A stretch of 64,000 bases of DNA from Pseudomonas furukawaii (GTDB lineage: Bacteria; Pseudomonadota; Gammaproteobacteria; Pseudomonadales; Pseudomonadaceae). Position numbers and translations under genes: made by a program. The stretch lies in the NCBI RefSeq assembly GCF_002355475.1, contig NZ_AP014862.1, positions 3,782,001 through 3,846,000 of the forward strand. The letters run 5' to 3'. Every line of letters begins with the position of its first letter. The stretch's first letter is position 1. This document shows positions 1 through 7,116 of the stretch, piece by piece. The notes under the pieces are model-generated. The model worked only from the letters and a program-made list of their open reading frames with translations, did not search any database and was not told where the DNA came from.

Positions 1-1308
1 GCCCTGGTGATCGTGCTGCTGACGGCCTGGATCACGCACCTGCTGGGGCTGTCGATGGCCCTGGGCGCCTTCCTCGCCGGGATGATGCTTGGCGAGAGCC
101 ACTACCGGCACCAGATCGAAGCGGACATACGGCCGTTCCGCGACATTCTGCTGGGCCTGTTCTTCGTCACCGTGGGCATGTTGATCGACTGGCATCAGTT
201 CGCCGAACAGGGCGGGTACATCCTCGGGCTGACGCTGCTTCTGCTCCTGCTCAAAGGCAGCCTCATCACGCTGATCGCGCGCTGGCGCGGCGACGATATC
301 GAGACGGCCTGGCGCTCGGGCGTGGCCCTGGCCCAGGGCGGCGAGTTCTGCTTCGCGCTGGTGGCCCAGGCGCAGCAGCGGGGCCTGCTGGAAGCCACCC
401 ACTCCAGCCTGCTGCTGAGCGCCATCTTCTGCTCGATGGCGGTGTCGCCGCTGATGCTGCGGGCCGCCCCGCGCGCGGCACGGATGCTGCGCCGTCGCAA
501 CCACACAGCGGACCTGGCCGGCACCATCGCCAGCAGCAGCCAGGACCTGTCCGGGCACGTGGTGATCTGCGGCTATGGCCGCGTCGGCCAGTCCATCGCA
601 CGGATCCTGCAGCAGGAAGCGATCACCTTCATTGCCCTGGACGACGATCCCGTCCGGGTCGAGGAGGCGGCGGCCGGCGAGCGCAACGTTCACTTCGGCG
701 ACTCCCGTCGGGCTGACCTGCTGGAAGCCGCGGGCACAGTGCGGGCACGGTTGCTGGTGGTGGCGGTGAACGACACCGACGTCGCCCGGGCCGTTGTGGA
801 GTCCGCCCGCCACCTGCACTCCACGCTGCCCATCCTGGTCCGTACCCGCGATGACAGCCGGCTCTCGGAGTTGCAGGCGGCCGGGGCCACCGAGGTGGTG
901 CCGGAGGTGCTGGAGTCCAGCCTGCTGCTGGCGTCCCACGCCCTGGTGCTGCTGGGGTTGCCGCAGGCGCGGGTGGAAGCGCAGATGGACCGGATACGCC
1001 GCAATCGCTATCGGTTGCTGCATGGTTACTACCACGGCGCCCAGGGCAACCTCCTGGACATCCGGGGACAGCCCCGGCGGTTGCTGCATGCGATCAATCT
1101 CAGCGAGGACGCTTATGCCTGCGGGCGAAACCTCCGCGAGCTGGACCTCGCCAACCTGGGGCTGGAGGTCCAGGGCGTGCGTCGCCTGGGCGTCCCCCTG
1201 CAATCGTCCGACGACCTGCTGCTTGAGGATGGAGACGCCGTGCTGATCTGCGGTGACCTGCAGGCCATCGAGGCGGGTGAAGCCCTGCTGCTGACCGGCA
1301 AGACCTGA
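1..1308 (+). CDS. KefB/KefC-type monovalent cation:proton antiporter (CPA2), 5' end missing
   Basis: Inner-membrane K+/H+ antiporter of the CPA2 family, cut by the left edge: the frame is open from base 1 and no start is visible. What remains is the last part of the antiporter domain (hydrophobic segments to about base 480, with GMLIDW and GGEFCFAL). It is followed by a cytoplasmic TrkA-N/RCK nucleotide-binding domain with its GYGRVG loop near base 571, and a TrkA-C domain in the last 80 codons (DGDAVLICG). In the family the RCK part gates cation exchange. No KefF/KefG-like subunit is visible. Its stop abuts the stop of the convergent TetR gene with no gap. Confidence 0.9.
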   Translation, partial: ALVIVLLTAWITHLLGLSMALGAFLAGMMLGESHYRHQIEADIRPFRDILLGLFFVTVGMLIDWHQFAEQGGYILGLTLLLLLLKGSLITLIARWRGDDIETAWRSGVALAQGGEFCFALVAQAQQRGLLEATHSSLLLSAIFCSMAVSPLMLRAAPRAARMLRRRNHTADLAGTIASSSQDLSGHVVICGYGRVGQSIARILQQEAITFIALDDDPVRVEEAAAGERNVHFGDSRRADLLEAAGTVRARLLVVAVNDTDVARAVVESARHLHSTLPILVRTRDDSRLSELQAAGATEVVPEVLESSLLLASHALVLLGLPQARVEAQMDRIRRNRYRLLHGYYHGAQGNLLDIRGQPRRLLHAINLSEDAYACGRNLRELDLANLGLEVQGVRRLGVPLQSSDDLLLEDGDAVLICGDLQAIEAGEALLLTGKT

Positions 1309-1866
1309 TCAGAGCCCCTGGCTGAGCATCAACTGGTCAGCGGCGTCCCAGGCCTCGAGGGCCTGTCCGGCCGGCCCCTGGATATGGGCCATGCTGATGG
1401 CCCCCTCCATCAGGTACTGCAACTGCCGCGCGAGCTTCTCGGGGTCCTGGGCTCCCAGCCGCTCCAGTGCGTCGCGAAAGTAGCGCAGGGTGGCCGCCTT
1501 GTAGGAGGCCGAGAGGCGACGCACAGGGTGGTCGCGGTCGTGGAACTCGGCCGCAGCGTTGATGAAGGCGCAGCCACAGAAATCCTCGCCGCGAATCAAG
1601 GCATCCAGCCCCTCGAAGACCTTGCCGATGGCCTCCCGGGGGGGCAGGTGCTCGAACGCCCAGGCCATGCGCTGGGCGGCCGGCGCGAAGCGGGACTCGA
1701 GGGCGGCGACGATCAGCTCGTCCTTGGACTTGAAATGGTTGTAGAGGGTCATCTTGGCCACGCCGGACTCCGCGAGGATGCGGTCGATCCCGGTGGCGTG
1801 GAAGCCTTCGCGGTAGAAAAGCGCGAGGGCGGTGTTGACCAGTTGATCGCGTTTGCTCGATGCCAT
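1309..1866 (-). CDS. TetR/AcrR-family transcriptional regulator
   Basis: Repressor-type protein of 185 residues. The N-terminal helix-turn-helix (residues 1-50) has the typical TetR order: FYREGFHATGIDRI, then GVAKMTLYNHF, then KSKDELI. The C-terminal ligand domain carries a Cys pair (DFCGCAF), as in many TetR proteins next to detoxification genes. It is divergent from the exported metallo-beta-lactamase-fold gene. The 227-bp intergenic region holds a perfect inverted repeat inside the other gene's promoter, so local repression relieved by a small molecule is likely. The ligand is unknown. Start ATG is chosen because the HTH begins at once after it. Confidence 0.9.
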   Translation of the reverse strand: MASSKRDQLVNTALALFYREGFHATGIDRILAESGVAKMTLYNHFKSKDELIVAALESRFAPAAQRMAWAFEHLPPREAIGKVFEGLDALIRGEDFCGCAFINAAAEFHDRDHPVRRLSASYKAATLRYFRDALERLGAQDPEKLARQLQYLMEGAISMAHIQGPAGQALEAWDAADQLMLSQGL

Positions 1867-1960
1867 TGCAGCCTCCTGAACCGCCGCATTATGCGCATCC
1901 CTTCCAACCGGCTCAAACCGCGCGAGCAGCGACCTGGAATGCGGGTGGACGATCTAGCTC

Positions 1961-1990
1961 TTGAAATATACAGACAGGTCTGTCTAGTAT
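1961..1990 (+). promoter_or_regulatory. Promoter with embedded TetR-type operator for the MBL-fold gene
   Basis: A -35-like TTGAAA (1961-1966) and a -10-like TAGTAT (1985-1990) are separated by 18 bp. The spacer is largely filled by the inverted repeat AGACAG-GT-CTGTCT (1972-1985). Outer bases nearly extend it (ATAC and GTAT flanks with a one-base slip). A repressor bound here would exclude RNA polymerase. The obvious candidate is the divergent TetR protein starting at 1866. Promoter strength and TetR binding are inferred. Confidence 0.6.
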
Positions 1991-2093
1991 CCAGCGCAAC
2001 TTCCAGCCACCGGGATGGACCCGCCGGGACAGGTCAAGCTGCCCGCCGCTGGATCGCAGCCATTCCCCCTTTCATCACAAGGACCTAGATGCC

Positions 2094-2960
2094 ATGGCGC
2101 TTCGCTCCCTCATCACATTGATTCTTCTGAGCAGCTTCAGCCTGTTCGCACAGGCGGAGGGCGTGCGCTTCGCCCTGGTCAAGACGTCGGAGACCGAAAC
2201 CCTGGATGCCTTCACCGTCGCCGGTGGCAAGTGGACCGAGAAGGTGAAGGCCAATCACACCGCCGTGCTCATCCAGCACCACGCCGCCACCCTGCTCTTC
2301 GACACCGGCCTCGGACGCCAGGTGGACCGCCAGTTCAAGGAGGAGATGCCCTGGTGGGAAAAGCCCCTCATGCAATATGGCGCGGTGACGCCGGCCCGGG
2401 ACCAGTTGGACCGGGCGGGTATCCGCGTGGACCGAATCCTCCTCAGCCACGCTCACTGGGACCATGCCTCCGCCCTGGCGGACTTCGCCGAGGTACCGGT
2501 CTGGGCGCCCTACGAGGAGATCGAGTTCAGCGAAATCGCCACGCCGCCGGCCATCCTTCCCAGCCAGTTCGCCCATCGCGTCAATTGGCACCCCTTCGAG
2601 TTCCAGCCAGAACCTTTCATGGGCTTCGACCGGAGCCTGGACCTCTTCGGTGACCGCAGCCTGGTGCTGGTGCCGCTGGACGGCCATACCCCCGGCTCCA
2701 CGGGGCTGTTCCTGACCCTGGAGGATGGGCGCCGCTTCTTCTTCACCGGCGACGCCAGTTGGCGCCTGGAAGGCTTCACCGGACCGAAGGACAAGTTCTG
2801 GCTCAGCAGCCGCCTGGTGGACAACGACCGTGCCGGCACGCACGCCCAGTTGCGCAAGGTCCACGACCTGCTGAAAGCCACGCCCGGCCTTACCCTGATC
2901 CCCGCCCACGACGCCCAGGTGCAGGATCGGCTCGGCTATTACCCCCGCTGGATCCAGTGA
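2094..2960 (+). CDS. Exported metallo-beta-lactamase-fold hydrolase
   Basis: Periplasmic MBL-fold enzyme of 288 residues. A signal peptide (MALRSLITLILL...FAQAEG, cleaved near residue 21) is followed by the fold's metal motifs. These are HAHWDH around residue 120, DGHTPGST near residue 200 and GDAS near 220, with a further His (PAHD) near the C-terminus. This pattern fits the broad lactonase/hydrolase branch rather than a recognisable beta-lactamase. AAGGA lies about 10 nt before the ATG. The divergent TetR gene and the operator in the promoter suggest induction by its substrate or a related compound. The substrate cannot be told from sequence; acyl-lactone or ester hydrolysis are possibilities. 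Confidence 0.85.
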   Translation: MALRSLITLILLSSFSLFAQAEGVRFALVKTSETETLDAFTVAGGKWTEKVKANHTAVLIQHHAATLLFDTGLGRQVDRQFKEEMPWWEKPLMQYGAVTPARDQLDRAGIRVDRILLSHAHWDHASALADFAEVPVWAPYEEIEFSEIATPPAILPSQFAHRVNWHPFEFQPEPFMGFDRSLDLFGDRSLVLVPLDGHTPGSTGLFLTLEDGRRFFFTGDASWRLEGFTGPKDKFWLSSRLVDNDRAGTHAQLRKVHDLLKATPGLTLIPAHDAQVQDRLGYYPRWIQ

Positions 2961-3067
2961 CCTGCCGACCATCGTCTAACTGACAGGATTTGAAATGAAA
3001 TGCTTTAGTCAACTCGTTGTAACAGGGCGACCCGACCGACCTGAAACCCAACGAGGAGACAATAACA

Positions 3068-4333
3068 ATGAGCAAGACCTCGCTCGCCCAAGCCGTGGCC
3101 CTCGCCACGCTTGGCGCCAGTATCACCCTGCCGGGCGTGGCCCAGGCCGAGTTCATCAAGGACAGCAAGGCCAGCCTGGAACTGCGCAACTTCTACTTCA
3201 ACCGCGACTTCCGCCAGGACAACGCCCCCCAGGCCAAGGCCGAGGAGTGGGCCCAGGGCTTCCTCCTGCGCTATGAATCCGGCTACACCGAGGGCACCGT
3301 TGGCGTGGGTGTGGACGCCATCGGCCTGCTCGGCGTGAAACTGGACTCCAGCCCCGACCGCTCCGGCACCGCCCTGCTCAAGCGCGACCGCGAAACCGGC
3401 CGGGCCCAGGACGAATACGGCGAAGTCGGCCTCACCGCCAAGCTCCGCGCCTCCAAGAGCGTGCTGAAAGTGGGCACCCTGCTGCCCAAGCTGCCGGTGG
3501 TCCAGTACAACGACTCGCGCCTGCTGCCGCAGACCTTCCAGGGCGGCCACCTGAACTCCATGGAGATCGACGGCCTGACCTTCGACGGCGGCCAGCTCAA
3601 GCAGGTCAACCAGCGCGACTCCTCCGACTATGAGGACATGACCCTCACCACCGGCGCCGCCCGCGCCATCACCGTCAGGTCCGGCACCACCAGCGACGCC
3701 TTCAACTTCGGCGGCGCCAGCTACAAGTGGAACGACAGCCTTACCACCGGCTACCACTACGGCGAGCTGGACGACCTCTACAAGCAGCACGTCCTCAGCG
3801 CCGTGCATCTGCTGCCCCTGGGCGACAAGCAGTCCCTGAAGAGCGATATCCGCTACGCCCGCTCCACCGACGACGGCGCCAGCAACGTCGACAACAAGGC
3901 CTTCGGCGCCCTGTTCACCTACGCCCTCGGCGGCCACGCCTTCGGCCTCGGCTACCAGGCCATGAGCGGCGACACTGGCTTCGCCTACATCAACGGCACC
4001 GACCCCTTCCTGGTGAACTACGTGCAGATCGGCGACTTCGCCAACAAGGACGAGAAATCCTGGCAGGCCCGCTACGACTTCAACTTCGCCAGCGTCGGCA
4101 TCCCCGGCCTGACCTTCATGACCCGCTACCTCACCGGCGACAACGTCGACCGCGGCGCGGCGGCTTCCGAGGGCAAGGAGTGGGAACGCAACACGGACAT
4201 CGCCTACGTTTTCCAGGAAGGCCCGCTGAAGAACTTCGGCGTCAAATGGCGCAACGCCACCGTGCGCTCCAACTTCGGCAGCGACATCGACGAGAACCGC
4301 CTGATCCTCAGCTACGTGCTGCCACTCTGGTAA
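3068..4333 (+). CDS. opdQ: OprD-family outer-membrane porin, OpdQ-like
   Basis: Substrate-specific outer-membrane beta-barrel porin of 421 residues. A 27-residue signal peptide ends GVAQA. The mature protein has the OprD-family layout: ELRNFYFNRDFR near the N-terminus, alternating amphipathic strands, Gly/Asp-rich turns, and a C-terminal strand ending in an aromatic residue (YVLPLW), the signal for BAM assembly. A strong GAGGAGA ribosome site precedes the ATG. The OprQ/OpdQ assignment rests on length and on its place before the yqjD and dgt genes, as I recall for PA3038. Family members take up small acids or amino acids; the substrate is not deducible here. Confidence 0.8.
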   Translation: MSKTSLAQAVALATLGASITLPGVAQAEFIKDSKASLELRNFYFNRDFRQDNAPQAKAEEWAQGFLLRYESGYTEGTVGVGVDAIGLLGVKLDSSPDRSGTALLKRDRETGRAQDEYGEVGLTAKLRASKSVLKVGTLLPKLPVVQYNDSRLLPQTFQGGHLNSMEIDGLTFDGGQLKQVNQRDSSDYEDMTLTTGAARAITVRSGTTSDAFNFGGASYKWNDSLTTGYHYGELDDLYKQHVLSAVHLLPLGDKQSLKSDIRYARSTDDGASNVDNKAFGALFTYALGGHAFGLGYQAMSGDTGFAYINGTDPFLVNYVQIGDFANKDEKSWQARYDFNFASVGIPGLTFMTRYLTGDNVDRGAAASEGKEWERNTDIAYVFQEGPLKNFGVKWRNATVRSNFGSDIDENRLILSYVLPLW

Positions 4334-4345
4334 ACCCCGCTCCAA

Positions 4346-4377
4346 CGAAGAAACCCGCCTTCCGGCGGGTTTCTTCG
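4346..4377. terminator. Bidirectional intrinsic terminator between porin and amt
   Basis: A perfect 14-bp stem CGAAGAAACCCGCC / GGCGGGTTTCTTCG surrounds a TTCC loop. The embedded T tract (TTTCTTC) and its complementary A-rich side allow it to act on both the porin transcript and the convergent amt transcript, whose stop lies at 4413. Confidence 0.85.
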
Positions 4378-4412
4378 TCATGGCGCAGGCGACCTGTCCC
4401 CTGAGGACCTTA

Positions 4413-5621
4413 TCAGTCCTGGGAAGTCGCCCCGATCTTGTGGATCGACAGGTCCGCGCCGTAGTACTCCTCCTCCTGGCTCAGGCGGATACCCAGGCTG
4501 GACTTCAGCAGCCCGTAGACGACGAAGCCGCCCACCAGCGCCACCAGCACGCCGAGGCCCGTGCCGATCAACTGGCTCACCAGGCTGACGCCCCCCAGGC
4601 CGCCCAGGGCTTCCTGACCGAAGATGCCGCAGGCGATGCCACCCCAGACGCCGCACAGGCCGTGCAGCGGCCAGACGCCGAGGACGTCGTCCACTTTCCA
4701 TTTCACCTGGGTCGCGGTGAAGGCCCAGACGAACAGCGCGCCTGCCACGGCGCCGGTCGCCAAAGCGCCCACCGGGTGCATCAGGTCGGAACCGGCGCAG
4801 ACCGCCACCAGGCCGGCCAGCGGGCCGTTATGCAGGAAGCCGGGGTCGTTGCGGCCCACCAGCAGCGCAGCGACGGTACCGCCCACCATGGCCAGCAGGG
4901 AGTTGACCGCCACCAGGCCGCTGACGCCCTGCAGGGTCTGGGCGCTCATGACGTTGAAGCCGAACCAGCCCACGATCAGGATCCAGGAGCCCAGGGCCAG
5001 GAAGGGGATATTGGACGGTGCGAAGGCCACCAGGCGTCCTTCGCGGTAGCGACCGTCACGATGCCCCAGCAGCACCACGGCGCCGAAGGCCAGCCAACCG
5101 CCCACCGCATGGACCACCACCGAACCGGCGAAGTCGTGGAAGCTGGCGCCGAAGCTGTCCTTCAGCCAGTCCTGAAGACCGAAATTGCCGTTCCAGATCA
5201 GCCCCTCGAAGAAGGGATAGACGAAGGCGACTATCAGCAGGGTGGCGCAGAGCTGCGGATAGAAACGCGCGCGCTCGGCGATGCCGCCGGAGATGATCGC
5301 CGGGATGGCTGCGGCGAAGGTGAGCAGGAAGAAGAACTTCACCAGGGCGTAACCATGATCGGCCGCCAGCACGGCGGCCGGCTCGAGGAAGGTCACGCCA
5401 TAGGCGACCCAGTAGCCGACGAAGAAGTAGGCCAGGGCCGACACCGCAAAGTCGGAAAGGATCTTCGACAAGGCGTTGACCTGGTTCTTCTGCCGCACCG
5501 TCCCGACTTCGAGGAAGGCGAATCCGGCGTGCATGGCCAGCACCATGACGGCGCCCATGAGGATGAACAGGGTGTTGGAACCGTGGATCAGGGTTTCCAC
5601 GGCGCTATTGAGGTTTTCCAT
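4413..5621 (-). CDS. amt: Ammonium transporter (Amt/Mep/Rh family)
   Basis: Inner-membrane ammonium channel, 402 residues from the chosen ATG (MENLNSAVETL). The frame extends 31 codons upstream, but that part lacks family character. Eleven hydrophobic segments are visible. Signature pieces include ISGGIAERARF and both pore histidines (in SVVVHAVGGW and in WPLHGLCGVWGG), which line the ammonium path in Amt proteins. No glnK (PII) gene sits beside it, unlike the usual glnK-amtB pair, so this is probably a second amt copy. It is convergent with the porin and shares its terminator. A sigma-54-like element lies about 260 bp upstream. Confidence 0.93.
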   Translation of the reverse strand: MENLNSAVETLIHGSNTLFILMGAVMVLAMHAGFAFLEVGTVRQKNQVNALSKILSDFAVSALAYFFVGYWVAYGVTFLEPAAVLAADHGYALVKFFFLLTFAAAIPAIISGGIAERARFYPQLCATLLIVAFVYPFFEGLIWNGNFGLQDWLKDSFGASFHDFAGSVVVHAVGGWLAFGAVVLLGHRDGRYREGRLVAFAPSNIPFLALGSWILIVGWFGFNVMSAQTLQGVSGLVAVNSLLAMVGGTVAALLVGRNDPGFLHNGPLAGLVAVCAGSDLMHPVGALATGAVAGALFVWAFTATQVKWKVDDVLGVWPLHGLCGVWGGIACGIFGQEALGGLGGVSLVSQLIGTGLGVLVALVGGFVVYGLLKSSLGIRLSQEEEYYGADLSIHKIGATSQD

Positions 5622-5880
5622 TGGCGAAGGCAGCTCCCGCAGCGAGGAAAAAGCACCAAAGCGGTTCACCAGAAGCCCTTTGCGCACCATCCTGAAGCCT
5701 TTCGACACCACCACGGATCAGCAGCGGATTCCGATTTGGTGCGGATGGGGCATTGCTGGACATCTCTAGAACGGCATTTTTCTTTGAGTTTCATAAGCCT
5801 GGGCGTAACGCCCGATTACGGGCACGCACGAAAGAACGCCCCGAATCGGCGCATTCCGCTCCACCGACGCAGCAGCCGAA

Positions 5881-5897
5881 TGCAAGCGCTATACCAG
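5881..5897 (-). promoter_or_regulatory. Putative sigma-54 promoter for amt
   Basis: Read on the minus strand the site is TGGT-ATAGCGC-TTGCA, with the GG and GC dinucleotides at the 12-bp spacing that sigma-54 requires. It differs from TGGC-N7-TTGC by one base in the -24 half. Ammonium transporter genes are commonly NtrC/sigma-54 controlled, which supports the reading. The implied leader of about 250 nt is long, and no NtrC site was recognised. Confidence 0.4.
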
Positions 5898-5919
5898 TAG
5901 GCAGGGGAAATTTCCGAGT

Positions 5920-5947
5920 GAACCTCAGGAGAGCTCCTAAACTCTTA
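5920..5947 (+). promoter_or_regulatory. Putative ECF (AlgU/sigma-22-like) promoter for the yqjD operon
   Basis: GAACCT (5920-5925), then 17 bp, then TCTTA (5943-5947), resembles the AlgU/RpoE consensus GAACTT-N16/17-TCTGA with one mismatch in each half. It starts 57 bp before the yqjD-like ATG. The rest of the amt-yqjD gap shows only a GGGCG-TAA-CGCCC inverted repeat (about 5808) without a T tract. Confidence 0.4.
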
Positions 5948-5976
5948 ACGCTTGAGTCCCTACAAGGAGAATCCCC

Positions 5977-6291
5977 ATGCCCAGCAAGAACACGACCCGC
6001 CCCCAGGACGACGTGCTGGCCGACTTCCAGGCCCTTGTCAGCGATACCGAGAAACTCCTGCAGCACACCGCGAACCTCGCAGGCGACCAGGCCGATGAGC
6101 TGCGCCTGCAGATCCAGGACAGCCTCAAGCGCGCGCGGGACACCCTGCGCACCACGGAGCAGAACCTGCGTGAACGCAGCCAGGCTGCCGTCCAGGCCAC
6201 GGAGGACTACGTTCAGGAACACCCCTGGCAGAGCGTCGGACTGGCCGCCGGCATCGGCTTCCTGCTCGGCCTGCTGGCCGCGCGACGCTGA
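5977..6291 (+). CDS. YqjD/ElaB/DUF883-family membrane-anchored protein
   Basis: Small protein of 104 residues. A long polar, heptad-rich N-terminal region (about residues 10-75, helical and probably coiled coil) is followed by EHPWQSVGLAAGIGFLLGLL and the tail AARR. That tail is the hallmark C-terminal tail anchor of the ElaB/YqjD/DUF883 family. Homologues in E. coli sit in the inner membrane, bind ribosomes and are made in stationary phase. Its ribosome site TACAAGGAG is strong and resembles an RsmA/CsrA target. It is the first gene of a three-gene operon with a 2-nt gap to the next. Confidence 0.92.
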   Translation: MPSKNTTRPQDDVLADFQALVSDTEKLLQHTANLAGDQADELRLQIQDSLKRARDTLRTTEQNLRERSQAAVQATEDYVQEHPWQSVGLAAGIGFLLGLLAARR

Positions 6292-6293
6292 CC

Positions 6294-6683
6294 ATGAGTG
6301 ACGACGCCACCGCCTCTCCGGCGGAGGAGCGGGGCTCCTCGGCCAAGCGCCTGGGCGCCTCGCTCCTTGGGTTGCTGCAGGGTCACGTGGAGCTCTTCGG
6401 CATCGAACTGCAGGAGCAGAAAGCCGACAGCCTGCGCCTGCTGCTGCTTGGTGGCCTCACCCTGATCTGCGCCCTGCTGCTGCTGATCGGGTTGTCCGCG
6501 CTGGTCCTGCTGCTGTTCTGGGACAGCGCCCGACTGGAGGCCCTGATCGGCCTCTGCCTCTTCTATCTCGCGGCCACCCTGTACTGCGGGTTCCGCCTGC
6601 ACCACGCGGTGAACGACGAGGATTCGCCCTTCAGCGCCACCCTCGAAGAACTGGCCAAGGATCGCGAGCGCCTGCTGCCATGA
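6294..6683 (+). CDS. YqjE-like putative Actinobacterial-holin-X/phage-holin-family membrane protein
   Basis: 129 residues. A charged N-terminal region contains a short amphipathic stretch (LGLLQGHVELFGIELQEQ), typical of the YqjE/holin-superfamily III group. Two adjacent membrane helices follow at about residues 48-75 and 80-102, then a charged cytoplasmic tail. The product probably sits in the inner membrane with its YqjD-like neighbour. Despite the holin label nothing suggests lysis. Its last four bases overlap the next start (ATGA), so translation of the three genes is coupled. Confidence 0.85.
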   Translation: MSDDATASPAEERGSSAKRLGASLLGLLQGHVELFGIELQEQKADSLRLLLLGGLTLICALLLLIGLSALVLLLFWDSARLEALIGLCLFYLAATLYCGFRLHHAVNDEDSPFSATLEELAKDRERLLP

Positions 6684-6997
6684 GCCTTCCCGAACTGCCC
6701 CGAAAGGCCAGCCGTCGCGAGCTGCGCAAGGCGCTGGTGCGCCTGCGCCTGGAGATGCATCGCCAGGAACTGCGACACGAAACCCTGCAGCTGACCCAGC
6801 CCCTGCGCAGGGCGCGGGACCTCGGTCGCCAGTTGAACCTGCCGCACGCACCACTCTGGGGCGTGGCGGCGGTGGCGGCCCTGGGCTTCTTCGCGGCGCG
6901 CAAGGGCGCCCTGCGACGAGGCCTGCGCCTGGGTGCGCTGCTCTACCCCTTGCTGCAGGCCCTGTTGCACCCACCGCCCGAAAAAGGGCCGGACTGA
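6680..6997 (+). CDS. YqjK-like small membrane protein
   Basis: 105 residues, very basic and Leu/Arg-rich. A helical first half (LRKALVRLRLEMHRQELRHE) is followed by one weak hydrophobic segment around residues 61-72 (WGVAAVAALGFF) and a second near 85-95. It is the third gene of the yqjD-yqjE-yqjK arrangement and overlaps the preceding gene by four bases. Position, size and charge support the name; the sequence itself is weakly conserved in this family, so the exact family is less certain than for its neighbours. Confidence 0.7.
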   Translation: MSLPELPRKASRRELRKALVRLRLEMHRQELRHETLQLTQPLRRARDLGRQLNLPHAPLWGVAAVAALGFFAARKGALRRGLRLGALLYPLLQALLHPPPEKGPD

Positions 6998-7017
6998 TTC
7001 CCGCCAACCAGCGGCAA

Positions 7018-7035
7018 CTGGCCACATTCTTGCTT
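7018..7035 (+). promoter_or_regulatory. Putative sigma-54 promoter for the EAL gene
   Basis: TGGC-CACATTC-TTGCTT at 7019-7035 has the exact TGGC-N7-TTGC core with GG/GC spaced 12 bp. It lies just after the yqjK-like stop. A start near 7045 would give a leader of about 70 nt containing CAGGGATG (7057-7064), an RsmA/CsrA-like motif, and a 14-bp palindrome of GGCAGC arms (7065-7078). Confidence 0.45.
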
Positions 7036-7116
7036 CTGGTGAGCGGCCCGTCGCACCAGGGATGGGCAGCGCGCTGCCATTCGTGCGCTCAAGCAGCCGT
7101 CCACTAAGGAGTCAAC

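Noticed and set aside
5733-5754. Sigma-54-like GG/GC pair on the plus strand before yqjD
   Set aside because: GG and GC are spaced correctly, but the TT of the -12 half is missing and it lies over 200 bp from the gene.
6294-6683. Holin-family label suggesting a prophage
   Set aside because: The gene is part of the chromosomal yqjD-yqjE-yqjK set; no lysis, capsid or integrase genes are present.
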